A stretch of 24,566 nt of DNA, from the NCBI GenBank assembly GCA_017520105.1, contig JAFWRL010000259.1, positions 1-24,566 of the forward strand. The letters run 5' to 3'. The stretch is from Fibrobacter sp. Lineage in GTDB: Bacteria > Fibrobacterota > Fibrobacteria > Fibrobacterales > Fibrobacteraceae. Position numbers and translations under genes: made by a program. How positions within the stretch are numbered: the stretch's first letter is position 1; each line of letters begins with the position of its first letter. This document shows, one piece after another, positions 6,808 to 15,118 of the stretch. Under the pieces are notes generated by a model. The model made no database searches. It worked only from the letters and a program-made list of their open reading frames with translations, and was not told where the DNA came from.

Positions 6808-9261
6808 ATGAGTTTTAATGTTCGTGGCTTGGCGTTCAAGCAGTCGGTATGGATTCTTATCGGCGTCACTGTAGTATTCTTCACGATTTTCTATGTAGCC
6901 GGTATGCAGTTGCATGGAGGCCTTTCCAAACTGGTTATCCAGAAAGGCGAAGAAATCAGCCAAGCGAATGTGACCTATATAGACAAGCTGTTCAATACGG
7001 GTCGTAAGATTGGTGATGATATCGGGGCGAACTTAAGTTCGCATGAAATGACCAAGGCCGAAATGGACGAGTTCCTGTTACAATCGCTGGGCAATGCACG
7101 CAATATCGTTCCGCAGATTATAGCCGTGGTCGTTGCATACGAGCCAGGAATGGGGCCCGAGACCGAGAGTGGTGAATTTATGAGGCTTGCTCGGTATGTG
7201 AACGATTCTACGGTGCTGGTTACTGGTGCAGATTACGAGAAAGAGGAGTGGTACAAGAGTACTAGAGATGCGAAAACTAGCCGCTGGCAGGAGCCCTTTA
7301 TTGGAGTTTTTGTCCATGAACCCATTGCCGTCTATACGGTCCCAATCATGCGCAAGAACGAACTGGGTGAAGAAATGCTGGTTGGTGTCCTGGCTGTCGA
7401 TATGTCCATAGACTTCCTCAAGAATACGGTGGACTCCATCCCGGTTTCTGATTCTGGTTACGCGATGATTCTTTCGGCAAAAAACGCCATTGTGGCGCAT
7501 CCGAAAAGGATTGACCTGGGAGCGAGCGATACCCTCGTCGTGCAGAAGGTCAAGACCGAAAATGGGGGGGACTTTGACCGGGTTTCCCAAAAATCGGAAC
7601 ATGGCCTTTTCCGCGGATTTGTCGGAAGTGGCGAATTGTCTGCAATCTACTACACTACTATAAAGTCGAACAATTGGACTTTTTTGGTGGTTTGGCCCAT
7701 GCAGAAGTTTCTGGAAGACCAGGGCGCACTCCTCAGGCTTATCGGTATCATGATTGTGTGCGGGTATATCCTCATACTGGTGTTCGTCCTTGTTATTTCG
7801 TTTAGGGTCTCTCGCCCGCTTAGGGAACTGGCGCAATCGGTGGATAAATTTGGTGACGGAAATTATGATGTGGAACTTCCGAATGTTAAGGGGCACGATG
7901 AAATTGCGCTGCTCACTGAGGCCTTCTCTCGCATGCAGGCCTCTATCAAGGAAAATATCAACGCACAAAAGAACTTGGGCCGTATTGAACGTGAACTTGA
8001 CTTTGCAAGGAACATCCAGCTTGCGATGCTCCCCGAAAGCGAGAAAGACGAGATTTGCGATGATGACCGCCATGAACTCGCTCCGTTTATATTGCCTGCG
8101 AAAGAGGTGGGCGGCGATTTTTACGATTTCTTCAAGATAGATAACGACCATCTTTGCGTGGTTGTCGGTGACGTATCTGGCAAAGGCGTGCCCGCAGCGC
8201 TTTTCATGATGGTGTCGCGAATTATTCTCCGCACGATGATGAAAAACCTCAAGTCTGTTGTTAAGACTTTTAACAGTACGAATTATGCGCTCGCAAAACG
8301 TAACAAACAGAATATGTTCGTGACGGTGTGGATGGGCGTTATTGATTTGCGTTCTGGCCATGTTGAATTCGCGTCGGCAGGGCATAATCCGCCGGCTGTT
8401 CGCCACGAAGACGGCTCGGTTGAGTTTATTCCGAGTAGGTCCGGCTTGGTGATTGCAGCGATGGAAAATGTTCAGTATCGACAGCAGGTTTATGATCTCA
8501 AGCCGGGTGACACGCTGTTCCTTTATACTGATGGCGTGACGGAGGCTACCAATAGCAAGAACGAACTGTTTGGCGATGCAAGGCTATTGAAAACTCTCGC
8601 GAAGAGTAAGGGCTTGAAAACGGCGGATGTTTGCAAATTTGTGAAAAAAGAAATAGACTTGTTCGTACAGGATGTACCGCAATTTGACGACATTACAATG
8701 TTGAGTGTGAAGTACATAGGCAATGGTGAACCGGTCTGGGAACGCTATGAGAAGACGATTGATGTGGTCAATGGTGGAAAACACGAACTTAAGAATTTTG
8801 TAGATAAAATTTTCTCCCCCATGGACGTGTCCGCGAAGGAGCAAATGCGGAATGCTTGGGAACGTTACGAGAAGATAGTCGATGTAATCCCTGAGAACCA
8901 GGTGGTTCTCACGGCGTTTGTCGAAGGAATCCTTGCTCACATGGAAAGGTCTGCGAAGTCCCAGATGCAGATAAATATCGCCATTGATGAAATCTACAGC
9001 AACATTGTCAAGTTCTCGGGCGCAACGAAAGTGACCCTGATTGTCGAGGTTCGCAAGGCGACATTGACTGCTAAACTCACATTTATCGATGACGGCATGC
9101 CTTATGACCCGTTGAAGAACAAAGATCCTGATATCACGCTCTCGGCGGAAGAACGAGAGGTGGGCGGGCTCGGCATATTTATTGTCAAAAAGACCATGGA
9201 CAGCGTGTGCTACCGCAGGAACGGCGACAACAACGAACTTGCCATCACCAAGACCCTGTAA
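6808..9261 (+). CDS. Cache-HAMP-PP2C phosphatase fused to an RsbW-like kinase domain
   Basis: An 817-aa inner-membrane signalling protein. Residues 12-33 are the first membrane helix. Residues about 40-295 are a periplasmic double-Cache sensor (WYKSTRD, RWQEPFIG, GVLAVDMSIDFL). Residues about 309-333 are the second helix, followed by a HAMP linker to about 385. A SpoIIE/RsbU-type PP2C domain covers about 400-635, with metal ligands in GGDFYD (Asp437), GDVSGKG (Asp455), YTDG (Asp575) and FDD (Asp627/628). The C-terminus (about 690-817) is a GHKL ATPase with N-box IDEIYSN (Glu728, Asn732), DDGMPYDP and VGGLGI (786-789). Between them a 40-residue segment is duplicated. Phosphatase and anti-sigma-type kinase are thus one chain. 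The STAS protein 30 bases downstream is the obvious partner. AGAGGGG and AAGG precede the ATG. Confidence 0.92.
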   Translation: MSFNVRGLAFKQSVWILIGVTVVFFTIFYVAGMQLHGGLSKLVIQKGEEISQANVTYIDKLFNTGRKIGDDIGANLSSHEMTKAEMDEFLLQSLGNARNIVPQIIAVVVAYEPGMGPETESGEFMRLARYVNDSTVLVTGADYEKEEWYKSTRDAKTSRWQEPFIGVFVHEPIAVYTVPIMRKNELGEEMLVGVLAVDMSIDFLKNTVDSIPVSDSGYAMILSAKNAIVAHPKRIDLGASDTLVVQKVKTENGGDFDRVSQKSEHGLFRGFVGSGELSAIYYTTIKSNNWTFLVVWPMQKFLEDQGALLRLIGIMIVCGYILILVFVLVISFRVSRPLRELAQSVDKFGDGNYDVELPNVKGHDEIALLTEAFSRMQASIKENINAQKNLGRIERELDFARNIQLAMLPESEKDEICDDDRHELAPFILPAKEVGGDFYDFFKIDNDHLCVVVGDVSGKGVPAALFMMVSRIILRTMMKNLKSVVKTFNSTNYALAKRNKQNMFVTVWMGVIDLRSGHVEFASAGHNPPAVRHEDGSVEFIPSRSGLVIAAMENVQYRQQVYDLKPGDTLFLYTDGVTEATNSKNELFGDARLLKTLAKSKGLKTADVCKFVKKEIDLFVQDVPQFDDITMLSVKYIGNGEPVWERYEKTIDVVNGGKHELKNFVDKIFSPMDVSAKEQMRNAWERYEKIVDVIPENQVVLTAFVEGILAHMERSAKSQMQINIAIDEIYSNIVKFSGATKVTLIVEVRKATLTAKLTFIDDGMPYDPLKNKDPDITLSAEEREVGGLGIFIVKKTMDSVCYRRNGDNNELAITKTL
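8737..8976 (+). repeat. 120-bp tandem duplication inside the phosphatase/kinase gene
   Basis: Two consecutive 40-codon units begin with WERYEK at residues 644 and 684. Each contains FV followed by (D/E)(K/G)I and ends in SAK-x-QM-x-N. The DNA is also similar (tgggaacgctatgagaag against tgggaacgttacgagaag), so this is a diverged in-frame tandem duplication. It repeats the entry segment of the RsbW-like domain (first strand and helix). Confidence 0.8.
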
Positions 9262-9291
9262 AGTTTATAAATTAAGAAAAGAGGATTATTT

Positions 9292-9588
9292 ATGAATATC
9301 ATCAAGGAAAAGGAAAATGACTGCCTGACAATCACTCTTGAAGGCAGGCTCGATACCTTGACCGCCCCGCAGTTGGATGCTGAACTTCAAGGTGCATACG
9401 AAGGTGTCAAATCGCTTGTTTTTGAATTTAAAAAACTGGACTACATTTCTTCGGCGGGGTTACGCATTTTGCTTGCTGCGCAGAAGATTATGAGTAAGCA
9501 GGGGTCGATGGTCATCAAGAATGCTTGCGCTGAAATCCGCGAAATTTTCGATGTTACCGGATTCAGTGACATCTTGACATTGGAATAA
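9292..9588 (+). CDS. STAS-domain anti-anti-sigma factor-like protein
   Basis: A 98-aa single STAS domain, the normal size for SpoIIAA/RsbV proteins. The key motif LDYISSAGLRIL (Asp50, Ser53/Ser54) is the phosphorylation loop seen in SpoIIAA/RsbV. In the family the serine is phosphorylated by an RsbW-type kinase and dephosphorylated by a PP2C phosphatase; both activities are predicted in the 817-aa protein just upstream. The gene starts 30 bases after that gene with a GAGGA site, so the two are very likely co-transcribed. No sigma factor or separate anti-sigma factor lies nearby, so the final output may be something other than a sigma factor. It ends nine bases from the convergent transporter gene, where GTAAAATTTTAC forms a 12-base palindrome. 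Confidence 0.93.
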   Translation: MNIIKEKENDCLTITLEGRLDTLTAPQLDAELQGAYEGVKSLVFEFKKLDYISSAGLRILLAAQKIMSKQGSMVIKNACAEIREIFDVTGFSDILTLE

Positions 9589-9597
9589 AGTAAAATT

Positions 9598-11289
9598 TTA
9601 CAGGGCCTGCAGCAAAAGGATGGCTAGCACCTGCCCGCTCAGAATTCTAAGGAGCATGGTGAGGGGATAAACCGATGCGTAACCGATGTTTACGGCTTCG
9701 CTATCTGCTTGCCCGTTTGCAAAGGCAAGTGCGGGCGGATCGGTGGTAGCGCCAGCGAGTACACCGCAGAGCGAAAGGTAATTAACCTTAAAAACCAAGA
9801 GACCCACCACAGCGACAATCGCTAACGGAATAAAGGTAATGAGTGCGGCAAGCGCCATGTAGTGGAGCCCGTCACCGTTCAAGAGCACGTCGAAGAATTT
9901 GATTCCGGCATTTAAGCCCACGCAGCTAAGGAAAAGCGTAAGCCCGAATTCGCGGAGCATTAGGTTCGCGCTGCTTGCCATGAAAAAATTCAATGGACCT
10001 ATTTTGCGTTTACGGCTAAGGACGATGGCGACAATCAATGGGCCGCCGGCGAGGCCTAGCTTGAGCGGTGTTGGCATTCCTGGAATGGCTATGGGGATAC
10101 TCCCGACGATGACTCCCAAGAAAATACCCAAAAATGCAGGCAAGATTTCGGGAATGTCTAGTGCGGTAAGAGAATTGCCCAATTCCTTTGCGGCAGCGTC
10201 AATGCCTTCTGCCGTACCGACTACCATAAGTTTATCTGCGAATTTGATTCGTAAATCAAGGCGACCCGTGAACTTGAATCCGCTGCGTGTCACGCGGCTG
10301 ACGTTCACGCCATAGCGTTCAGCGAGAGCCAAGGAACCAATTGTGTGACCGAGAATTTTTTTGTTTGTAACAAGAATCGTTTTTACTTTAATAGCGGCCC
10401 CTTGTGCAACCTTTCCATCCACCAATTTTGTGATGGGCGTTTCGAGACGGCTGCCGATTATCTTTTCCATGGAGGCTACTGCGTCGGGCATGCCGACAAT
10501 GTGAATCTTGTCGCCTTTTTGTAAAATGGTTTCGCTGTTAGGAGTCGATATTTTTTCGTCACGAAGGAGGCGTGTAACTACAATACCGCGAGAAATTAAA
10601 TCAGGAATGTTTTTTAACGCTGTTCCGTATAAATTCTGATTTGTAACTTCAAGGCTGCAAGATTCAATTTCTTTGGTTGTAGCCGCAATTTCTGCAGAGT
10701 AATCTTTGGCAGCTTTGTTTGGATTTTGTTTGAAGATGACTCGCATTAAAATCATGACTAGGATGATGCCAATGACGCCGAATGGGTATGCGACAGCGTA
10801 TCCGATGCCTGTAAGGGAAGTATCGACTCCGGCGGCGGCAAAGGCCGAGTTGGCGGCTCCAAGAGAGGGCGTGTTCGTGACTGCACCGCAGAGCATCCCG
10901 ATGAGCACGGGGACATTGTCGTGCATGTCGGTAAAAAAGTAAAGGCAAAGCGTCACAAGAACGCCGAGTAACACGATGCTTGTCGAAAGAATGTTAAGCA
11001 CAAGCCCGTGACGGCGAATGGAATCAACAAATCCGGGCCCCACTTGCATGCCGATGGTATAGACGAAAAGGATGAGGCCGAATTCCTGAATGAAGTGGAG
11101 AACATTCGGCTCGACGCGTAGCCCGATATGCCCAAGGCCGATGCCTACGAACAAGGCGCCTGCACTACCGAGGCCGATTCCCTTGACTTTGATTTTGCCG
11201 AGCATGAGACCAACGGCGGCGGTGAGCGCAATCGCAACAACTTGTTGCCCAACCGAAGGCTTTGCGAATAAGTCAATAAGCCAATTCAT
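9598..11289 (-). CDS. AspT/YidE/YbjL-family transporter with two RCK_C domains
   Basis: A 563-aa integral membrane protein of the aspartate:alanine exchanger family. There are two hydrophobic halves (about residues 15-190 and 385-563), each with five or so helices. Both carry the family pattern of an alanine/glycine-rich reentrant-like motif: GMLCGAVTNTPSLGAA in the first half and CGVLAGATTDPPALAFA in the second. The soluble middle (about 200-370) holds two TrkA-C/RCK_C domains (RDEKISTPNSETILQKGDKI and RLDLRIKFADKLMVVG). Family members exchange small carboxylates or amino acids; the substrate here cannot be predicted. The ATG at 11289 has no clear ribosome-binding site. A TATAAT-like -10 lies at 11384-11389 on the minus strand, beyond a short repeat. 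Confidence 0.92.
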   Translation of the reverse strand: MNWLIDLFAKPSVGQQVVAIALTAAVGLMLGKIKVKGIGLGSAGALFVGIGLGHIGLRVEPNVLHFIQEFGLILFVYTIGMQVGPGFVDSIRRHGLVLNILSTSIVLLGVLVTLCLYFFTDMHDNVPVLIGMLCGAVTNTPSLGAANSAFAAAGVDTSLTGIGYAVAYPFGVIGIILVMILMRVIFKQNPNKAAKDYSAEIAATTKEIESCSLEVTNQNLYGTALKNIPDLISRGIVVTRLLRDEKISTPNSETILQKGDKIHIVGMPDAVASMEKIIGSRLETPITKLVDGKVAQGAAIKVKTILVTNKKILGHTIGSLALAERYGVNVSRVTRSGFKFTGRLDLRIKFADKLMVVGTAEGIDAAAKELGNSLTALDIPEILPAFLGIFLGVIVGSIPIAIPGMPTPLKLGLAGGPLIVAIVLSRKRKIGPLNFFMASSANLMLREFGLTLFLSCVGLNAGIKFFDVLLNGDGLHYMALAALITFIPLAIVAVVGLLVFKVNYLSLCGVLAGATTDPPALAFANGQADSEAVNIGYASVYPLTMLLRILSGQVLAILLLQAL

Positions 11290-11298
11290 AGTTTAGAT

Positions 11299-11324
11299 GA
11301 TAGACGAAAGACGATAGACGAAAG
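11299..11324. repeat. Short tandem repeat GATAGACGAAAG
   Basis: GATAGACGAAAG occurs twice with a two-base gap (11299-11310 and 11313-11324). Partial inverted echoes (CGTCT) follow to about 11350. A similar agacgagagacgaga motif occurs inside the translation-factor gene near 14165-14180. This fills the spacer upstream of the transporter start. Confidence 0.7.
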
Positions 11325-11456
11325 AATACGTCTTATGTATATCGTCTGAGGTCTATGGAGGTTTAGGGTTAGTGGTTAGAAAAATTATAGTAAACGACTT
11401 AAATAAAATCTGTACATTCGTTGTCTTGTACTATAAATAATTCATTTTTATTTTTT

Positions 11457-12023
11457 TTATTTCTTGATGCAGCGGACCGAGGCGAAGATGTTCTTGTTGA
11501 AGTGTTCGTAGGTAACGCTCGTGTCGGTGATGCGTAGCAGGTAAGCTCTGGAATCGTCGTAGCTGTCTTTTGTCCAGAAGCTGGCGCTTGCTCCCTTGTC
11601 GGCGAAGTTGCCATCGTAGTATTTGAACCCGGCGAATACCGCGTTGAATCCGGCGGAGTCCTTGAATGTCGCGGGGGCGTTGGTGGCGAAAGTGGTCTCG
11701 AAATCCTGCTTGGTCGGGAGATCCCATCCGGTGGGGCATACGGCGCCAATCGAGGAAGCGTAAGTGTAAAGGCGACCGTCCGTATTGCAGTTGTCGTGTT
11801 GGTTTCCGTAGCAAACGCTGGAATCCGGGGTGAAAACATCGAGATTCTCGGCCATCCAGATTTTATTGCCCAAATTGACGGTCTTGTAAGTCTTTTCGGG
11901 GCAGGAGAGCGTGTTTTTGTTGGCGTCGTAAGTGCATTCGCGGTTGTCTTGGCATGCGGTGAGTTCGATGGCGGTGAGTGCGGCGAAGATTATGGTTGTG
12001 AGGACTTTTGTAATCGGCTTCAT
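11457..12023 (-). CDS. Small FISUMP-domain lipoprotein
   Basis: A 188-aa lipoprotein. The chosen ATG at 12023 has AAGGAAC upstream and gives MKPITKV, a hydrophobic run and the lipobox LTAC with Cys24. A longer in-frame start at 12080 would spoil the signal peptide and would begin about five bases after the predicted transcription start. The mature part is a FISUMP domain: YKTVNLGNKIWMAENLDV, CYGN, GRLYTYAS, CPTGWDLPTKQDFETTF, a Gly/Phe-rich middle, SFWTKDSYDD, YLLRI, and VRCIKK at the end. In Fibrobacter these domains are numerous, surface-associated and of unknown biochemical role. A short Cys-containing segment after the lipid anchor (CTYDANKNTLSC) may form a disulfide loop. Confidence 0.9.
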   Translation of the reverse strand: MKPITKVLTTIIFAALTAIELTACQDNRECTYDANKNTLSCPEKTYKTVNLGNKIWMAENLDVFTPDSSVCYGNQHDNCNTDGRLYTYASSIGAVCPTGWDLPTKQDFETTFATNAPATFKDSAGFNAVFAGFKYYDGNFADKGASASFWTKDSYDDSRAYLLRITDTSVTYEHFNKNIFASVRCIKK

Positions 12024-12091
12024 AAATGTTCCTTTGTTGATTCGTTTTTTTTTTTCGCACGCAAATTTAGAATTGACCATCCATATTGACT

Positions 12092-12119
12092 AATATATTT
12101 TTTGTATTGAAACAATCAA
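12092..12119 (-). promoter_or_regulatory. Promoter for the small FISUMP gene
   Basis: On the minus strand a TTGATT -35 (12114-12119) and a TATATT -10 (12092-12097) are separated by 16 bases. This predicts a transcript start near 12085 and a leader of about 60 bases to the ATG at 12023. Confidence 0.55.
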
Positions 12120-12269
12120 TTTTTTTGATGAATTGGCCGTGAAGGCGCTCTACGGATTTAATCAACTACATCCCATCTGCGATGAATTTTTTTTAAATGT
12201 GGAAGAAAATTTCTGAAAATTGTATATTAATTCCATAATCAATAGGTGTTTTTAACCAAAGGAGAAAAA

Positions 12270-12968
12270 ATGTCCAGAATCAAAGAAGCTGTTGTATTGA
12301 CAATCGGAATTCTCGGTCTTGGCGCATTCCTCTACTGCGCCATGATGCATACAAAGGATCGCGACCGTGTTGTGTCGGTCAAGGGCCTTTCGGAACGAGA
12401 GGTTAAAGCGGACTTTGTGATTTGGCCAATTGTGTATAAAGAAGTTGGAAACGATCTTTCTGTCATTTACGATGGCGTGCAGGCAAAGAATGCCGCGCTT
12501 GGAAAGTTCCTACGCGATAATGGCGTCACGGATTCGGAAATCAGCTGGTCTGCTCCAGAAATTGAAGATGTTCAAGGGGAACGTTATGGAGACAACAAGC
12601 GTACGTTCCGCTATATCGCTACAGTAGTGACGACGGTAGCCTCGAAGAACGTGGACCGCATCCGTGAAATCATGGGCAAGCAGGGCGACTTGCTCAAACA
12701 GGGTATTGCGTTTGCAGGTGATGATTATCGTTACCGCAAGATTTACAGCTTTAACGGTTTGAACGAAATCAAGCCTGCGATGATTGACGAGGCGAACAAG
12801 AATGCCCATGCTGCGGGTGAAAAGTTTGCTGCGGATTCCGATAGCAAACTTGGTAAAATCAAGACAGCGACGCAGGGCCAGTTCTCCATTAGCGATCGCG
12901 ACGAGAATACGCCCTACATTAAGAATGTTCGCGTGGTCACGAGCGTCCAGTATTTTTTGGAAGACTAA
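12270..12968 (+). CDS. SIMPL-domain (DUF541) membrane-anchored protein
   Basis: A 232-aa protein with one N-terminal membrane helix (residues 6-25, IKEAVVLTIGILGLGAFLYCAMM) and a SIMPL domain beyond it. The domain begins VVSVKGLSEREVKADFVIWPI and ends VVTSVQYFLED, as in the family. The C-terminal stretch includes ATQGQFSISDRDENTPYIKNVRVV. The ATG at 12270 is chosen over an upstream in-frame start at 12246 because AAAGGAG sits six bases before it. The helix serves as an uncleaved signal anchor or signal peptide, so the domain should be periplasmic. Family function is poorly defined; members are linked to envelope or oxidative stress in some bacteria. It is 29 bases before the GTPase gene and may share its transcript. 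Confidence 0.88.
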   Translation: MSRIKEAVVLTIGILGLGAFLYCAMMHTKDRDRVVSVKGLSEREVKADFVIWPIVYKEVGNDLSVIYDGVQAKNAALGKFLRDNGVTDSEISWSAPEIEDVQGERYGDNKRTFRYIATVVTTVASKNVDRIREIMGKQGDLLKQGIAFAGDDYRYRKIYSFNGLNEIKPAMIDEANKNAHAAGEKFAADSDSKLGKIKTATQGQFSISDRDENTPYIKNVRVVTSVQYFLED

Positions 12969-12997
12969 AAGCGTTATAAAAATTTAAATTTTGGGCT

Positions 12998-15088
12998 ATG
13001 AAACAGCCTATTCGAAATATCGCCATTCTTGCTCACGTTGATGCGGGCAAGACGACGCTTTCTGAACGGATTCTTTTTGCAACGGGCGAGGTGCACCGCC
13101 CGGGGCGTGTGGAAGATGGCCTTGCCACGATGGATTACATGCCCGAAGAAAAGGAACGTGGCATCACGATTGAAAGCGGCGTAGCGCATTTCGAATGGAA
13201 GAACACTTGGTTCAATTTTATTGACACGCCAGGGCATGTCGATTTCGGTGCAGAAGTCGATATGGCGCTTACGGCAGTGGAAGGCGCTGTACTTGTGGTG
13301 AGTGCCGCAAGCGGTGTCGAAACGCAGACGGTGGCTGCATTTCGCAAACTGCACGAATCGCGAGTGCGTACGATTTTGTTCGTAAATAAGTTGGACAATC
13401 CCGATTATTCGCTAGACGAAACGCTCATCAACATTGAAGAAACGCTTGGCGTGCGTCCGGTGCTGATGTCTGTACCGCAATTCAAAAACGGCAAGATGTG
13501 CGGCATGCTGGATGTGCTGAGTCAAAGTCGGTTGGTCCATTCGGATATTGGTGAAGAAACTGTTGATGAGGATTGGGCGACGGATGCGTCGGCGGCAGAA
13601 GAACGTGCGCTTTTGAAAAAGTATTACGCCGAAGCTGTGGAATTTGTAAGCAATTTTGACGATGAAATTTTATCGTTTGCGCTTGAGAATAAACCGGTGC
13701 CGCCGAAAATGCTTTTGCGCGGGCTTAAAGCGCTTGCATCAAGCGATGAATATGTTATTTGTTATGCAGGGTCTGCGCTGGAAGGCTTTGGCGTTCGTAG
13801 TCTCGTGACGGCGCTTTCGTTCTTTTTGCCGGAAGTCCCGACGTTTGATGAAAATGAGCTTGGGCAGGTGGTGCGCTTGAGGCATTTCCGTGGGATTGGC
13901 GAGATTTCGCTGTTCCGCAGTCATGTGGATTTGCCTCGACGTGATTGGCCAACGGGTTTTGAATTTTCACGACTCAAGGCGAACATGTTGTTGCCTGTTG
14001 ATGAAATTCGTTCGGGCGATATTTATGCGATGCGTAGCCCATTCGAGACGGAACTGGGGCAGGTGATTAGGTTAGACGACAAATGCGTAGGTCGAGAGTC
14101 GCGGACAAACTTGTTTGGACATGACCGAGGCCAGCATTTGGGACTTGAGCGTAGCGAAAGTCCAGAGACGAGAGACGAGAGTGGTTCGACAAGCTCACCA
14201 ACCTTGTGTCATCCTGAGGAGCGTAGCGACGAAGGATCCAGTGAGGTTAATTATTCCATTGGCGAGCGTTATTTGCCTCTTCTCCAGACTCGTGTAGAAT
14301 GTGTACGTGTGGAAGACTACGCCCATGTAGAACGCAGTTTGTCTGTGCTTGCGCGAATGGATCCGAGTTTCCGCGTGCAGAAGGACGATGGCGGATTCTG
14401 GTATCTGCATACGGTGGGCGAGGTTCAGCTTGAAGTTTTGCTGGAGCGTTTGCAGCGTGAATTTGGTTGTGAGGTTCGCGCCGGAAAGCCGGAAGTGCGC
14501 TGGCAAGAACGTTTGTGCCGTAACGTTGGACCGGTGGAAAATACGTTCCAGATTGGACCGCATAAAATGTCTATTAGCATTTCGGCTTCTCCGCTGGATG
14601 GTGACGCCCATGACATTCGCTTGTCCGCAGAATTTATGGAAAATGCTCCGCGTGAAATTTTGGCGGGAGTGCGTTCGGCGCTTTTGGAATCGACTGAAAA
14701 TGGCGTGCTTGGCAAGGGACCGCTTGTAGGTGTGCGTTTTGAAGTCCATCGCTTTGAATGGACCGAAGGGGCGCTCCCGCCGATGATCAAGAAGTGCTGC
14801 GCTGATGCCGTTGCCAAGCTTGTGAAACCTGCGGACGTTCAGCTGTACGAACCGGTCATGGAACTTTCGCTCGAATGCCCTGTGAATTTTGCAGGTCTTG
14901 TGACTGGCGATATTCAGGCGCGCGAAGGTCGCGTGAAAGAAATCGATGGCGATGGCCGCACGCATTTTTTGAAAGCTGAAATTCCCTTGCGAAAAATTTT
15001 CGGTTATGCCACAGGCGTGCGCAGCATCAGCAAAGGAACCGCTGTTTATAGCTTGAAACTGCTCGGCTACAGAGCGGCGACGGTGTAG
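12998..15088 (+). CDS. EF-G/TetM-like translational GTPase with in-frame repeat insertion
   Basis: A ribosome-associated GTPase of the EF-G superfamily, 696 aa. Motifs: AHVDAGKTT (G1), RGITIESGVAHFEW (switch), DTPGHVDF (G3) and NKLD (G4). Domain II covers about 270-361, domain III starts at GERYLPLL (422 onward), domain IV is about 510-590, and domain V includes NFAGLVTGDIQAREG and IPLRKIFGYATGVRSISKG. Residues about 363-418, between domains II and III, are foreign-looking and are encoded by dispersed-repeat DNA. Without them the protein is about 640 aa, the length of TetM/TetO-type ribosomal protection proteins rather than EF-G (about 700). The HVDAGKT and RGITI(E/Q)xG features also lean that way, while domain V looks EF-G-like. 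It is a paralogue, not clearly the essential EF-G. The ribosome-binding site is weak. Antibiotic resistance is not implied by sequence alone. Confidence 0.9.
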   Translation: MKQPIRNIAILAHVDAGKTTLSERILFATGEVHRPGRVEDGLATMDYMPEEKERGITIESGVAHFEWKNTWFNFIDTPGHVDFGAEVDMALTAVEGAVLVVSAASGVETQTVAAFRKLHESRVRTILFVNKLDNPDYSLDETLINIEETLGVRPVLMSVPQFKNGKMCGMLDVLSQSRLVHSDIGEETVDEDWATDASAAEERALLKKYYAEAVEFVSNFDDEILSFALENKPVPPKMLLRGLKALASSDEYVICYAGSALEGFGVRSLVTALSFFLPEVPTFDENELGQVVRLRHFRGIGEISLFRSHVDLPRRDWPTGFEFSRLKANMLLPVDEIRSGDIYAMRSPFETELGQVIRLDDKCVGRESRTNLFGHDRGQHLGLERSESPETRDESGSTSSPTLCHPEERSDEGSSEVNYSIGERYLPLLQTRVECVRVEDYAHVERSLSVLARMDPSFRVQKDDGGFWYLHTVGEVQLEVLLERLQREFGCEVRAGKPEVRWQERLCRNVGPVENTFQIGPHKMSISISASPLDGDAHDIRLSAEFMENAPREILAGVRSALLESTENGVLGKGPLVGVRFEVHRFEWTEGALPPMIKKCCADAVAKLVKPADVQLYEPVMELSLECPVNFAGLVTGDIQAREGRVKEIDGDGRTHFLKAEIPLRKIFGYATGVRSISKGTAVYSLKLLGYRAATV
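14087..14245 (+). repeat. Composite dispersed-repeat insertion inside the GTPase gene
   Basis: The segment includes agacgagagacgagag, GGTTCGACAAGCTCACC and the element GTCATCCTGAGGAGCGTAGC...GGATCC at 14208-14239. The last element recurs inverted at 15921-15952 and 20024-20063 in non-coding DNA. Here it is translated as CHPEERSDEGSS. The insertion keeps the reading frame and contains no stop codon. Confidence 0.8.
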
Positions 15089-15118
15089 TTGTATTTCAAT
15101 GTGATGGGGGATTGATGA

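Noticed and set aside
6696..6884. N-terminal extension of the alarmone synthetase to an ATG at 6884
   Set aside because: It would overlap the divergent phosphatase gene by 77 bases and cross the intergenic AT-rich promoter region; the added residues do not look like a domain.
7078..8406. Minus-strand 442-codon frame opposite the phosphatase/kinase gene
   Set aside because: Basic, His/Arg-rich translation typical of a shadow frame; the plus strand carries intact Cache, HAMP and PP2C motifs.
12998..15088. Calling the GTPase a tetracycline-resistance gene
   Set aside because: Length and some motifs are TetM-like, but domain V and the surroundings do not support a resistance determinant; sequence alone cannot decide.
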